Below are positions 1-8,993 of a DNA stretch of 64,000 nt, piece by piece. Numbering within the stretch: position 1 is the stretch's first letter; each line of letters starts with the position of its first letter. This stretch comes from JACCWM01 sp040393065 (GTDB lineage: Bacteria; Myxococcota_A; Bradymonadia; Bradymonadales; Bradymonadaceae), in assembly GCA_040393065.1 (NCBI GenBank), contig JBEBUW010000011.1, positions 1-64,000 on the forward strand, read 5' to 3'. A program made the translations under genes and the position numbers. The notes under the pieces are model-generated. The model was not told the DNA's origin and did not search any database. It saw nothing but the letters and a program-made list of their open reading frames with translations.

Positions 1-10
1 AGTACAAAAG

Positions 11-90
11 CTCCGGTTAGCCCGCACGACATTTGCCTGGCTTGTGAAAGTTCCGGCCGGCCCGCATGCCATTTGCCCGGCAGTAAGAAC
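11..90. repeat. Two tandem 40-bp degenerate units
   Basis: Two adjacent 40-bp units (11-50 and 51-90) share blocks such as tccgg, cccgca and atttgcc at the same relative positions. A third unit after 90 is too diverged to claim. The array may continue to the left of the window. It is the first of six arrays in this window with a period of about 40-43 bp. Confidence 0.55.
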
Positions 91-365
91 TCCCAAGACC
101 AGTTGGCCAGGCCGGCTACATCGTAGAGGAGCCGGCCCGTCTTCGAATCCAGGCCTGCAGGGGGCTTCGTTTGCAAACGATGTGTTGAAGGATGAGGAGA
201 ATTCTGATGAGCCTACGTATGTATTGGGCTATCGATATGTGGTGTTTTGCTGGGTTTGGGTTTTGTAGAGAACAAGGCTAAAAACGCACGCGAAGAAAGG
301 CAAAGGTGGGGAGGAAGGACCATGGAGGTCACGACAAGGAAAGAATGTGAGCGTGGTACGAGGTC
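91..365. other. Intergenic region, no gene recognised
   Basis: Short open frames exist here but none has a recognisable protein pattern or a convincing ribosome-binding site. Around 275-305 there is a fragment resembling the purine-rich dispersed repeat (acgcacgcgaag... aaaggcaaagg) found at 21.6, 41.1, 43.5 and 55.6 kb. The region lies downstream of the minus-strand lipoprotein gene. Confidence 0.5.
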
Positions 366-563
366 TCAGTGTTGCGACATGCACTTGAGGTTGGATTCGG
401 TGTCGTAGTGGCAGACGCCGAGGGCGCCACCGGGGAGGCGGCACTGGGTTGCGACGGTTTCGCAGTGCTCGGAAAGCGGCGCGGGCTGGGATTGCGAGCC
501 GCCGGTGCATGCACTGGTGGTGGCGGCTGTGGCGAAAAGTAGGATGTAGAAGATGCGTGGCAT
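366..563 (-). CDS. Small cysteine-containing lipoprotein
   Basis: A 65-residue protein that starts MPRIFYILLFATAATTSAC, which is a short hydrophobic signal ending in a TSAC lipobox, so it should be lipidated on Cys19 and exported. The mature part is about 47 residues and contains three further cysteines (SEHCETVATQC..., GVCHYD, LKCMSQH). I chose the ATG at 563 because it places the signal peptide at the N terminus; the longer frame upstream overlaps the nitroreductase gene. It follows the nitroreductase stop by 13 bp and may be cotranscribed with it. No family recognised; function unknown. Confidence 0.6.
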   Translation of the reverse strand: MPRIFYILLFATAATTSACTGGSQSQPAPLSEHCETVATQCRLPGGALGVCHYDTESNLKCMSQH

Positions 564-576
564 GGCAGGTAGCTCG

Positions 577-1140
577 TCAGGGAGTCTGGCGGCAGACTTC
601 GGCCAGCGGTGTGCGGCCGGTTTCGGGGGTGACTTCGGGGTAGCCGATCCAGACAAATCCGATGATTTCTTCCTGCTCGGGGTTGATGCCCAGCAGGCGG
701 TAGGTTTCGTCGTGGTAGGTGATTGCGCCGGAACTCCATTTGGAGCCGATGCCTTCGCTGGCCAGGCTCAGGCAGAGGTTCTGGATGGCGCAGGCGCAGG
801 CGCCGTAGTCTTCGCGGCGCCGAAAAGGATCGCTGGAGATGACCTGGCTGACGGCGATGATTTCGGGGGGATTGCTGAATTTGGTGCGGATCCGTTGTTG
901 TTTGTCTTCTGGCAGAATTCTGCCGTTGCTTTTGACGATGACGGCCAGTTCGGTGATGGCCTGGCGAGTTTCGGGGCCCATGAGGTTGAAGCGCCAGGGG
1001 TTGGTGAGTTTGTGGTTCGGGGCGCGGATGGCGGCTTCGAGCGCGCGGTCGATGGCGCCTTCGGGAAGGGGCGTGGGGAGGTAATCGTGGATGGTGCGGC
1101 GGTTGATGATGGTTTCGTAACAGGTCATGGAAGTACTCAT
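577..1140 (-). CDS. Nitroreductase family protein
   Basis: A 187-residue protein of the nitroreductase (NfsB/YdjA-type, FMN-dependent) superfamily. The N terminus has the family's FMN-binding basic motif (NRRTIHDYLPTPLP), followed by the helix with RAPNHKLTNPWRF, and near the C terminus a glycine-rich strand (GIGSKWSSG, then IGFVWIGYPE). The length fits the short YdjA-like branch. These flavoproteins reduce nitro or quinone compounds with NAD(P)H; the substrate cannot be deduced here. The ATG at 1140 is preferred to an in-frame start 33 bp upstream because the family motif begins soon after it. It is divergent from the alanine dehydrogenase gene, with about 170 bp between them. Confidence 0.85.
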   Translation of the reverse strand: MSTSMTCYETIINRRTIHDYLPTPLPEGAIDRALEAAIRAPNHKLTNPWRFNLMGPETRQAITELAVIVKSNGRILPEDKQQRIRTKFSNPPEIIAVSQVISSDPFRRREDYGACACAIQNLCLSLASEGIGSKWSSGAITYHDETYRLLGINPEQEEIIGFVWIGYPEVTPETGRTPLAEVCRQTP

Positions 1141-1312
1141 AAAGTCTGGAATGGGAGGCCGGGTGATAATCATTGCATGGCGCTGGATGCGCCTGTATAT
1201 TTTGGCGTTCCGGAAATTTTATGTTCCCGGAGCTACGGATGCTCAAACGCTGTATCCTATAAATATCATCCCGTGCCCAGACTAACGTGGTTCATCCTGC
1301 AGAGAAGTCGTC

Positions 1313-2452
1313 GTGATTATTGGTGTGCCGAAAGAAGTTAAGAATCATGAGTATCGTGTGGGGCTGGTTCCGTCGGGCGTGCGCGAGTATGTGCGCGGCG
1401 GCCATAGCGTGTTTGTGGAACGCGGGGCGGGCGAAGGCAGCGCGATCAGTGATGAGGCCTATGAGGCGGCCGGAGCGACGATTTTGGAAACGGCGGCCGA
1501 GGTCTGGCGTCGTGCGGAAATGATCGTCAAGGTCAAAGAGCCGCTGCCTTCGGAATTTGAGCTGATGCAGCAGGGGCAGATCATTTATACGTTTTTTCAT
1601 CTGGCGGCGGTGCCGGATCTGGCGACGGTGATGCTGGATAAGCAGATTACGGCGCTTGCGTACGAGACGATTCAGCTGGGCGACGGGCGTTTGCCGCTGC
1701 TGGAGCCGATGAGCGAAGTTGCCGGGCGTATGGCGATTCAGGTCGGGGCGCGTTCGCTGGAGCGTGAATCGGGCGGCAAGGGAATTTTGCTTGGCGGTGT
1801 GCCGGGTGTGCGTCGTGCGCGCGTGGTGATTCTTGGCGGCGGCGTGGTCGGAATGAATGCTGCAAAAATGGCGATCGGGCTGGGTGCGTATGTGACGATT
1901 ATCGATATCAGTCTGAATCGCCTGCGCTTTCTGGATGATATTTTTGGAAGCCGCATTCAGACGCTGTATTCGAATAGCCATACGATTTCGCAGGAAGTAC
2001 GTGCGGCCGACCTGGTGATTGGTGCGGTGTTGATTCCGGGGGCGCGAGCGCCGCGGCTGGTTTCGCGTGAATTGATCGGGCAGATGGAAAACGGTAGTGT
2101 CGTGGTCGACGTGGCCGTGGATCAGGGCGGTTGTATTGAGACGTGCCGGCCCACGACGCATGAAAACCCGACGTTTGTGGTCGATGGCGTGGTTCATTAT
2201 TGTGTATCGAACATGCCCGGTGGTGTGGCGCGTACTTCGACTTTTGCGCTGCATAATGCCACGTTGCCGTACGGAATTGCGGTGGCAAACAAGGGGCTGG
2301 AGCGGGCGTTGCAGGAAGATGTTACGCTGCGTCCCGGTGTGAATACCTACCGCGGCGAAGTGGTGCATGCGGCAGTCGCGGAAGCGCTGAGTTTGGGGTA
2401 TACTCCGCTGTCGAAAATGCACCGTGACTGGAAAATTTCACAAATTGAATGA
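1313..2452 (+). CDS. ald: Alanine dehydrogenase
   Basis: A 379-residue NAD-dependent L-alanine dehydrogenase, which interconverts alanine and pyruvate plus ammonia. The N terminus MIIGVPKEVKNHEYRVGLVP is the classic signature of the family. The substrate-binding lysine lies in IVKVKEP, a catalytic histidine in TFFHLAA, and the NAD Rossmann loop in VILGGGVVGMNAAKMA. The C-terminal part keeps the SNMPGGVARTST signature. Length is close to the usual 370. The start codon is GTG; the protein begins exactly where family members begin. The gene is monocistronic in appearance, with 135 bp before the sigma-factor gene. A TATAAA hexamer at about 1258 could be a -10 element but lacks a clear -35. Confidence 0.95.
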   Translation: MIIGVPKEVKNHEYRVGLVPSGVREYVRGGHSVFVERGAGEGSAISDEAYEAAGATILETAAEVWRRAEMIVKVKEPLPSEFELMQQGQIIYTFFHLAAVPDLATVMLDKQITALAYETIQLGDGRLPLLEPMSEVAGRMAIQVGARSLERESGGKGILLGGVPGVRRARVVILGGGVVGMNAAKMAIGLGAYVTIIDISLNRLRFLDDIFGSRIQTLYSNSHTISQEVRAADLVIGAVLIPGARAPRLVSRELIGQMENGSVVVDVAVDQGGCIETCRPTTHENPTFVVDGVVHYCVSNMPGGVARTSTFALHNATLPYGIAVANKGLERALQEDVTLRPGVNTYRGEVVHAAVAEALSLGYTPLSKMHRDWKISQIE

Positions 2453-2587
2453 AATATTTAACGAGACGTCTCATGTTATAAGCTGCGGGAACTGAGCAGC
2501 ATACCTGACAAACGATAATTCTGTTGTGAATCGTTTACTTCATATTCAACACGGGATCGCGCAGGATAGGACGGTCTCTAGACGCCG

Positions 2588-3280
2588 ATGATAACCATGT
2601 TTAAAAAGAAAAAGACGACAGCACGCGATCGCCAGGCTTTCCAAGAGGAAGCTATTCCGCACCTGGACGCTCTTTATGGCACCGCTTTGCGGCTGACCAA
2701 AAGCGAGGAAGATGCGGAGGACTTGATTCAGGAAACGATGCTCAAAGCCTATCGTTATTTTGATAAGTACGAGAAGGGGACAAATTGTAAGGCATGGTTG
2801 TTCAAGATCATGACCAATACGTTCATCAATCGTTATCGCAAGCTGCAAAAGCGTAAGGAGTTTCTGGTGGACGATGATTTTCGTCCGCTTCAGGAGCGCG
2901 CTGTTGCACCGGAGCGCACGCCTTTTGATGACAGCTATGAAACGCAGGAACAGCTTTTTTATAAAATGTTCGGCGACGAGGTAAAAGCGGCGCTGGAGGA
3001 AATTCCTGTGGACTTTCGGATGGTTGTTCTGTTGGCAGACCTGCAGGATTTCGCATATAAAGAGATTGCGGAAATCATGGACTGCCCGATTGGAACCGTG
3101 ATGAGTCGCCTGTATCGTGGCCGTCGTATGCTTCAGGCACGCCTGGGAGAATACGCCAGTGCTCAAGGATACCTCTCGAAGGAGACAACGCTTGAGCTGG
3201 AAGGTTCTTCCGCCGCCGAGGAAGTTTCCAATACGACGAGTCTGGCAGATTATCGGGAAAAGAAGCAGGCGACTGCATAA
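2588..3280 (+). CDS. ECF-type RNA polymerase sigma factor
   Basis: A 230-residue sigma-70 family factor of the extracytoplasmic-function type. Region 2 is seen at about residues 15-85 (ALRLTKSEEDAEDLIQETML followed by KAWLFKIMTNTFINRYRK). Region 4 is seen at about 135-190, with the helix-turn-helix YKEIAEIMDCPIGTVMSRLYR. Regions 1.1 and 3 are absent, as expected of ECF factors. There is a serine/alanine/glutamate-rich C-terminal tail of about 40 residues. The start at 2588 could be replaced by the ATG nine bases later. The next gene encodes a zinc-finger membrane protein and is probably its anti-sigma factor. The stimulus is unknown. Confidence 0.93.
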   Translation: MITMFKKKKTTARDRQAFQEEAIPHLDALYGTALRLTKSEEDAEDLIQETMLKAYRYFDKYEKGTNCKAWLFKIMTNTFINRYRKLQKRKEFLVDDDFRPLQERAVAPERTPFDDSYETQEQLFYKMFGDEVKAALEEIPVDFRMVVLLADLQDFAYKEIAEIMDCPIGTVMSRLYRGRRMLQARLGEYASAQGYLSKETTLELEGSSAAEEVSNTTSLADYREKKQATA

Positions 3281-3389
3281 AACCGCATCGACGTGAGAAT
3301 GGATGCGGAAAGTGTGCCGGCTTGAGCAGTATGTAGTGCGTGTAGTCTGTTTGGTTTGAACGAATCTATTTGTGCCCAAGGAATTGGAT

Positions 3390-4175
3390 ATGACCTGCGA
3401 TGATTTTGCTCCATTTATCGGTACGTACATCGATGCGGAATTCGATGAGCGTGAACGTGCCGATATGGAGGCGCACTTGGCGTTATGCGAGAGCTGCCGT
3501 TGCCAGGTCGAGAAGCAATTCGCGTTCAAAGAAGAATTTCGGGCGTGTTTGAGTGCTTCTCGTGCTCCAGAGACTCTGCGTCTTCGAATTGTGCAGGAGT
3601 TGGAGTGCCTTGAGCTTCCAGACTGCGAAAAGCGTGCGTATGGTGCTCATCTGTTGAAGTATGGTTGGATTGCGGCACCGGTCGCTGCGGCCGTGGCCGT
3701 GGCAGTGGTTCTTCCGAGTTTTACGGTTGCGACGGCCAGCAGTAGTCAATCCCCGATGATTGAGCAGACGGTGGACTGGCATCTGGGTAATTATCCGCTG
3801 GAAGTGACGTCGTCCAATCCGACGGAAATTGCGAACTGGTTTCGTGGTAAGGTCGATTTTTCGGTGCGGTTGCCGCATTTTCCGGAAGGTCGCGTCAATT
3901 TGCTGGGCGGTCGTATTGCGCACATTCAGGACCGGCGCGCGGCCTATGTGCTGTACGAAGTGGACGGCACGAAACTCAGTGTGTTGTTGTTTCATGGCGA
4001 TGGTTTGAAAGTTCCAAGTGAGAGCATTCACTCGCTGGGAGATCGTGATGTGGTGCTTTTGAATAATAAAGGCTATGGCATTGCGCTCTTGCAGGATCAC
4101 GGCGTAACCTACACCATGACCAGTGAAATGGCCGGTGATAAGCTTGCCAGCCTGGTTGCCGAATCCCTTGAGTAG
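3390..4175 (+). CDS. Zinc-finger anti-sigma factor, membrane anchored
   Basis: A 261-residue protein with an N-terminal zf-HC2 (ZAS-type) domain: the HLALCESCRC block gives the His-x3-Cys-x2-Cys pattern typical of zinc-binding anti-sigma factors. A transmembrane segment follows at about residues 90-110 (WIAAPVAAAVAVAVVLPSF), and about 150 residues lie outside, including an LPHFPEGRVNLLGGRIAHIQ stretch often seen in anti-sigma sensor domains. It lies 109 bp after the ECF gene, which supports a sigma/anti-sigma pair in which the cytoplasmic zinc domain holds the sigma factor. I chose the ATG at 3390; a GTG at 3372 is in frame. Confidence 0.85.
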   Translation: MTCDDFAPFIGTYIDAEFDERERADMEAHLALCESCRCQVEKQFAFKEEFRACLSASRAPETLRLRIVQELECLELPDCEKRAYGAHLLKYGWIAAPVAAAVAVAVVLPSFTVATASSSQSPMIEQTVDWHLGNYPLEVTSSNPTEIANWFRGKVDFSVRLPHFPEGRVNLLGGRIAHIQDRRAAYVLYEVDGTKLSVLLFHGDGLKVPSESIHSLGDRDVVLLNNKGYGIALLQDHGVTYTMTSEMAGDKLASLVAESLE

Positions 4176-4305
4176 TTGCTCAAAGTGGCAAGAATAGGTT
4201 TGTATCGATACTGATTTGATGGCTTAAAAATTTGAAGATCGACGAAGGGCCGGCACGCTTTTGTTCGTGGCGGCTTTTCCTTTTCAGCACAGGATAAAAA
4301 CAGCA

Positions 4306-5301
4306 ATGGGTGATGCGGCATCCTCGGTACTTGCGGCAGTAATTGCGGAGCGAAGTTTTGGAAAGGACGTTTCTGAGAACTGGCAGGAGTTTGCTTCGGA
4401 AGTAGTCGGCAACACCGAGTCGGTTGTGCCGGCAATGCGGCGGCTGTTGGCGCTTCGGCCCTATGTGCTGGTTGTGTATGGGGGCGACCGGCTGGTGAGC
4501 CGGATTTTGACGGCGTATCATACGCAGCTTCGCCACAATGGTTATCCACTTCGTTTGTTGCCGCTGGCAGCAGGCGATTTGCAGTTTGTGGCGCGCACAG
4601 CTGGTGTGCAGCAGACGCCGGCGCGCGTAGCAAAGGCGTTGCGTGAACAAAAAGACTTACAGAATTGGCCAGGTCGCGTGGTGTCGTGTTTGAAGGTTTC
4701 TTCGTCGATGGAACCTGCGGCGCAGTACGGGTTTTCGTTCGGGGCGGGCTGGCCTTATACGGCGTTTCATGTGTATGAGCGCAAGCGTGAGCAGACGCCG
4801 GGCGGCGCCGGTGTGAGCATTGCGGCGGCGGCAGCGAGTCTGGCCAAAGACTGGGCGCGCTCCGGCGTGGGTTTGCGTGGCGCAGAGGCTGCAAGGGCGA
4901 AAAATCGTGTGAGTGTGGATTATAAATCGCGCGGTGAGTCGGTCAGTTATGTCATGGCGAGTACGCTGGAGGAGAGCTGGTTTGGAGGGACGGCCACGCG
5001 TGGCAATCAGGCATCGTTGGTGATGGGTGATTCTCCGGTCGAGTTGCTGAAGCGTGCAGCGGTTTCGCGTACGCTGCCTGGCTCGTTGTCTTCCCGGCAA
5101 AAGCGTGCAAAGGCGCAGGCCTGTGAGGGGTTTGACCGTGCGCATCTGGACGGTTTTGAGGGATATGTGCTCGATGGAATTTTGTTTAAACCGGAGCATC
5201 CTTATGTGGTACAGGTGTCGCAAGGGCCGCAGGTGCATTTGATCGGTTCTGCGGCGGGCAGACTATCGAGAATCACCGGATTGTTGTCGCGGCCAGTTTG
5301 A
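4306..5301 (+). CDS. Diacylglycerol-kinase-like protein, degenerate
   Basis: A 331-residue protein with the general layout of diacylglycerol/lipid kinases (DAGK catalytic fold). VLVVYGGDRLVSRILTAY sits where kinases have the VxGGDGT loop, LRLLPLAAGDLQFVAR resembles the LPxGTxNDFA strand, and SFGAGWPYTAF resembles the FSxGFDA region. The key GGDGT is GGDRL here, and the usual C-terminal DGE is DGI (VLDGILF). It may be inactive or act on an unusual substrate. I see no signal peptide or membrane segment. I preferred the ATG at 4306; a TTG at 4261 is in frame. The fold assignment is by motif and layout only. Confidence 0.5.
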   Translation: MGDAASSVLAAVIAERSFGKDVSENWQEFASEVVGNTESVVPAMRRLLALRPYVLVVYGGDRLVSRILTAYHTQLRHNGYPLRLLPLAAGDLQFVARTAGVQQTPARVAKALREQKDLQNWPGRVVSCLKVSSSMEPAAQYGFSFGAGWPYTAFHVYERKREQTPGGAGVSIAAAAASLAKDWARSGVGLRGAEAARAKNRVSVDYKSRGESVSYVMASTLEESWFGGTATRGNQASLVMGDSPVELLKRAAVSRTLPGSLSSRQKRAKAQACEGFDRAHLDGFEGYVLDGILFKPEHPYVVQVSQGPQVHLIGSAAGRLSRITGLLSRPV

Positions 5302-5407
5302 TTTTGAGCATTTTGCGCAGTAATCTGTCGGGTCGCGTTGTGGTAGTGCAGTAAAAAGAAGAATCTGGCCCTGGAGAATCTCCGACTTTCTTTGAGGATA
5401 AAAGCGC

Positions 5408-6415
5408 ATGCGTGATTTTTTGAATCATCAGCAGGTAAATTTTGAGCCACCCAGTGATTTTGTGGGTGAATCGTCGTCCTCCGGGGGGCGTCGCTGGTTG
5501 AAGTGGGCCGGGATCGGATGTGCTGCGATGATGCTGATTCTTGCGGTGCTTCTGGCGGTGGGGGGATTTCGGATGGTTTCCTGCTGTTCGGGATTGATTG
5601 AGACCGGGCGGCTGACATTTGAAGTGGAAAGTTTTTCTCAGGATTTTGCCCGTTCCATTCAGACTGGCGCCTATGACGCCGCGTACGAGATGACAAGCGC
5701 CGAGGTATATCGGTCGCAGACTTCGCCGACAGAGTTTGCGGCGATTTTTAGGCCGCATCAGGAGCTGTTGGCGCGTTCGGTGCCCGTGGTTTCTAACCTC
5801 AAAGTTCTCGGGGAGAATGAAATTCCGGCACATCGTTGGGAGGTGACGATGCGTTTGTTGCCGCCGGATGGCACGCAAGTTCTGACGATGATGCTGACGG
5901 TTCATGGCGAATCGGTCGGAAAAGACGAGCCGGGCGTGTTTGAAATTGTGGATCTACAGCTCGAAAAGCGTACACGCGACCTGGCGCTTGAGCCGCCGGT
6001 TCAGGGCGTGCGCGCCATTCAGAATCTGCTGCGTGTGGGAGATTATGAAGGAGCTTATGGACAACTTGCGCTGGGCGAGTTGCGCAATGCTACGGAGGAG
6101 GCAAACGGGCAGGGCGAAGCAAATTTCCGGGCGTTTGTCCGAGAGAATCAAGATGTATTGACGGCCGCCGAGGCGGAAGTCGTGCGGGTAGAGTATTTGA
6201 GTAGCAACGAAGCGCGGGTGACGACGCGTGCGCGGCTTTCGGCAGAAAAAACAGCGCTGGTGCATTACACGATGGTTCGTTTGAGTACGCATGACGGCTG
6301 GCAGGTCAGCGCAATTTCGCCGGAACCTGTGGTGGAAGAGCCTTCGCAAGAGAATGTTTTAGAGGGGGCTGAGCCGCCTGTGGAAAGGAATGAGTCGGGC
6401 GAGGCTGCAGAGTAG
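5408..6415 (+). CDS. Membrane-anchored protein of unknown function
   Basis: A 335-residue protein with a short cytoplasmic N terminus, one transmembrane segment at about residues 35-57 (GIGCAAMMLILAVLLAVGGF) and a long extracytoplasmic part. The outer part appears to hold two similar alpha+beta modules: QTGAYDAAYEMTSAEVYRS and VGDYEGAYGQLALGELRNA occupy equivalent places, a pattern typical of NTF2-like/DUF4864-type domains. The C-terminal tail is rich in proline and glutamate. It follows the lipid-kinase-like gene by 106 bp and precedes gdh. I do not recognise the family with confidence, and the duplicated NTF2-like reading is an inference. Confidence 0.6.
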   Translation: MRDFLNHQQVNFEPPSDFVGESSSSGGRRWLKWAGIGCAAMMLILAVLLAVGGFRMVSCCSGLIETGRLTFEVESFSQDFARSIQTGAYDAAYEMTSAEVYRSQTSPTEFAAIFRPHQELLARSVPVVSNLKVLGENEIPAHRWEVTMRLLPPDGTQVLTMMLTVHGESVGKDEPGVFEIVDLQLEKRTRDLALEPPVQGVRAIQNLLRVGDYEGAYGQLALGELRNATEEANGQGEANFRAFVRENQDVLTAAEAEVVRVEYLSSNEARVTTRARLSAEKTALVHYTMVRLSTHDGWQVSAISPEPVVEEPSQENVLEGAEPPVERNESGEAAE

Positions 6416-6512
6416 TCGGGTAAAAGTATGCGAATCGCCCTCAATTCTGCTCGGCAGGCTTGTTGGTCGAAAGGTTTCGCATAGCTTTGATGAAGAAGTA
6501 GAAGGATTGGCA

Positions 6513-7907
6513 ATGCCGCATGGATTTTCAGGAACGCCTATGAATAAACAATCGAAGAGTGCGGACGCTTCAGGGCCCACGCTTCTGCATGATGACGTAG
6601 AAATACCGTTGCAGGATTTAGATATTGAAGCTGAAGTCGTTGTAAAAGAGGAGAAACAGGATTTTTTTGAGGTTCATCGTGTGCAGCTTTCTCGTGCGAT
6701 GGATCACGCGGCGCTGGCGCCTCATGTCAAACTGATTCTGGGCGAGCCTAAGAACGAATTGATCGTGAATTTTCCGGTCCGGATGGACAATGGCGAGTTT
6801 CAGCTTTTTACGGGCTATCGGATTCAACACAACGACATCATGGGGCCGTTCAAGGGTGGGATGCGTTATCATCATGAGGTGACGCTGGATGAGATCAAGA
6901 CGCTGGCGTCCTTGATGACTTATAAATGTGCGCTTTTGGAAATTCCGTTTGGTGGGGCAAAGGGCGGGATTCGGCTGCGTCCGGCGGAGCACTCGCAGGG
7001 AGAGTTGGAGCGGATTACGCGGCGTTTTACGCACGATCTGGGCAATAATATCGGGCCAGAGTATGACGTTCCGGCGCCGGATATCGGAACGAACAGCCAG
7101 ACGATGGTCTGGATGATGGATACGTATATGACGATGCATAATCTGAGCGATAAAAATGCGCAGCGTCATATCGTTACGGGGAAAAGTCTGACTTCGGGCG
7201 GAAGTCGCGGGCGCGATAAGGCAACGGGGCAGGGCGTTGTGTATTGCATTCAAGAGTGGGCGGATGAGTGCGGATTTCGTCTCGATGGCTGCCGGTTCAT
7301 CGTGCAGGGCTACGGCAATGTAGGTAGCCATGCGGCACAGATTTTGTCTCGGTTGGGAGCGGTGCTGGTCGCGGTGCAGGATCACACCGGTTCGCTGTAC
7401 AATCCGGAAGGAATTTATACGCGTAAGCTCAATGATCATGTTGCGCAGCATGGCGGCGTGGCTGGTTATCCGGGCGCGCAGGCCATATCGGAAGAGGAAT
7501 TCTGGACGACGGAATGTGATATTTGCATTCCTGCGGCGCTGGAGTTGCAGGTTACGGCTGAGATTGCGCGCAAATTAAAGTGCAAGTTGGTCGTTGAGGC
7601 CGCCAACGGTCCGACGACGCTGGATGGCGAAGCGGTGCTGGTGGAGCGTGGCATTGATGTGTTGCCGGATATCCTGGCCAATGCCGGCGGCGTGGTCGTC
7701 TCGTATTTTGAGTGGATTCAGAACAAGCGTTCTGAGGCCTGGCCGTTGCAAAAGGTTGATGATCGACTGCATCTGATGATGAAGAGCGCGTATCACGAGG
7801 TGCGTGCGTTTGCGCGTGAGTTTGGCGTGGACAATCGCACGGCAGCGCTGGGCGTGGCGTTGCAACGGATCAATACGGCGTATGTGGAGCGGGGCGTGTT
7901 TCCGTAA
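6513..7907 (+). CDS. gdhA: Glutamate dehydrogenase (Glu/Leu/Phe/Val family)
   Basis: A 464-residue amino-acid dehydrogenase that interconverts glutamate and 2-oxoglutarate plus ammonia. The substrate region GPFKGGMRYH and the catalytic-lysine motif PFGGAKGGIR are intact, and the dinucleotide loop is VQGYGNVGSHAA. The C-terminal DILANAGGVVVSYFEWIQN is typical of NAD-type GDH. The protein is longer than usual at the N terminus (about 50 residues). Two starts are plausible: ATG 6513, preceded by agaagga at good spacing, and ATG 6540, preceded by agga. With alanine dehydrogenase nearby the cell has two ammonia-linked dehydrogenases within 6 kb. The stop lies 3 bp from the convergent TPR gene. Confidence 0.93.
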   Translation: MPHGFSGTPMNKQSKSADASGPTLLHDDVEIPLQDLDIEAEVVVKEEKQDFFEVHRVQLSRAMDHAALAPHVKLILGEPKNELIVNFPVRMDNGEFQLFTGYRIQHNDIMGPFKGGMRYHHEVTLDEIKTLASLMTYKCALLEIPFGGAKGGIRLRPAEHSQGELERITRRFTHDLGNNIGPEYDVPAPDIGTNSQTMVWMMDTYMTMHNLSDKNAQRHIVTGKSLTSGGSRGRDKATGQGVVYCIQEWADECGFRLDGCRFIVQGYGNVGSHAAQILSRLGAVLVAVQDHTGSLYNPEGIYTRKLNDHVAQHGGVAGYPGAQAISEEEFWTTECDICIPAALELQVTAEIARKLKCKLVVEAANGPTTLDGEAVLVERGIDVLPDILANAGGVVVSYFEWIQNKRSEAWPLQKVDDRLHLMMKSAYHEVRAFAREFGVDNRTAALGVALQRINTAYVERGVFP

Positions 7908-7910
7908 TTG

Positions 7911-8993
7911 CTACCAGCTTAGCTGGACGCCGATTTGATTTACGCCCCAAAAGGGCGTAAGTCGGGCGGCCGGTTGCTGTTGGGCATTTTGCCGGGTAGA
8001 GGGCGCGTTGGCGGCGGGCGGGGCGTTGCCATTGATGTAGAGAATCGCGCCGGTGATGATGGCGGCTGTGCCGACGCTGGCTGTGGCGATGCCCCAGGTG
8101 CGCAGTGAGTTTCCGCGGTTGATGAGCGTGCGTTTCTCGGCCGGCGTGTGGCCGGTTTCGCCGAGGCTGTAGCTATTTGCGGTCGCGAGATCCTGAGTGC
8201 CGACGAGCAGCAGGGTTACGCCGGTGAGAAGCACGGGAGAGCCGGAAATCATGGTCCAGGTGCCTGCTTTTCGCCACTGACGCGCTGTAATATCGAAGAC
8301 GGCATCTTCGGGCACGAGTTCCGCCGTGACGTGCGCGGTTTTTCCGTTGCGGTTCAGGTTGACGGTGTGGTGCTGGCGGTAGAATCCATCGTGCACGACG
8401 ACGATTTTGTGGCGGCCGGTCCTGGCGGCGAATTGCACAGGTGTCGGGCCAAGTTCGAGCCAGTCTTGATCGGGTAAAATCAGGTAAACAGTGGCCTGGG
8501 ATGGCTCGGAGGTAACGCGAATCGTTCCGGCCTGCGTGGCGAGTTGTTCCTCGAGCTGGCGAAGACGATTTTGGATGAGTTGGGTTCCGGTAGAGTCGGA
8601 GGATGAGCTCAGATCGAGGTATTCGCGGTAGTAGCTGGCGGCCAGGGTGTAGAGTCCGAGTTCGTGCAAAACGCGGCCGATAGCGCCGTATAAGGTGGCG
8701 TTGGGTTCAAGCTCCAGGGCGCGGCTGTAGAGTGCATAGGCGCGGGAAAACTCCTGGGCTTCGAAGCACTTTACGCCTTTCAGGCTGAGGTAGGTGGCGT
8801 CGTTTTTGCGGCTTACAGGAATGATAGACGGGCAGGCTTGGGCTGCGTCGGCGGCTTGCTCGGCCGGTAGGGTATCGGAAGCACGGGCATGGAGTGGATT
8901 ACCCAGCAGCAGAAGCGATGCAATCACGAAACTGCCCAGAAGCTTTGGGGAGAATCGATCTGACCCTCTGGAATTGTGGAAAATGGTAGGCAT
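7911..8993 (-). CDS. Exported TPR and PEGA-domain protein
   Basis: A 360-residue exported protein. A signal peptide is seen in the first 35 residues (LLGSFVIASLLLLGNPLHARA). Tetratricopeptide-like helices follow (SLKGVKCFEAQEFSRAYALY; ALELEPNATLYGAIGRVLHE; YTLAASYYREYL). A PEGA-type beta domain is at about 155-230 (IRVTSEPSQATVYL, then GPTPVQFAARTGRHKIVV). Two hydrophobic segments lie near the C terminus. PEGA/TPR proteins with C-terminal membrane helices are common in Myxococcota, but their role is not established. The ATG at 8993 is used; the upstream TTG adds two residues. It is divergent from the Ser/Thr kinase gene. Confidence 0.7.
   Translation of the reverse strand: MPTIFHNSRGSDRFSPKLLGSFVIASLLLLGNPLHARASDTLPAEQAADAAQACPSIIPVSRKNDATYLSLKGVKCFEAQEFSRAYALYSRALELEPNATLYGAIGRVLHELGLYTLAASYYREYLDLSSSSDSTGTQLIQNRLRQLEEQLATQAGTIRVTSEPSQATVYLILPDQDWLELGPTPVQFAARTGRHKIVVVHDGFYRQHHTVNLNRNGKTAHVTAELVPEDAVFDITARQWRKAGTWTMISGSPVLLTGVTLLLVGTQDLATANSYSLGETGHTPAEKRTLINRGNSLRTWGIATASVGTAAIITGAILYINGNAPPAANAPSTRQNAQQQPAARLTPFWGVNQIGVQLSW

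Noticed and set aside
130..160. tRNA T-arm-like cttcgaatcc
   Set aside because: The bases flanking the loop do not pair as a T stem and no acceptor or anticodon arm can be fitted upstream.
2463..2472. Perfect palindrome gagacgtctc before the sigma-factor gene as an operator
   Set aside because: A single 10-bp palindrome with no second copy at other genes in the window; too little to call a site.
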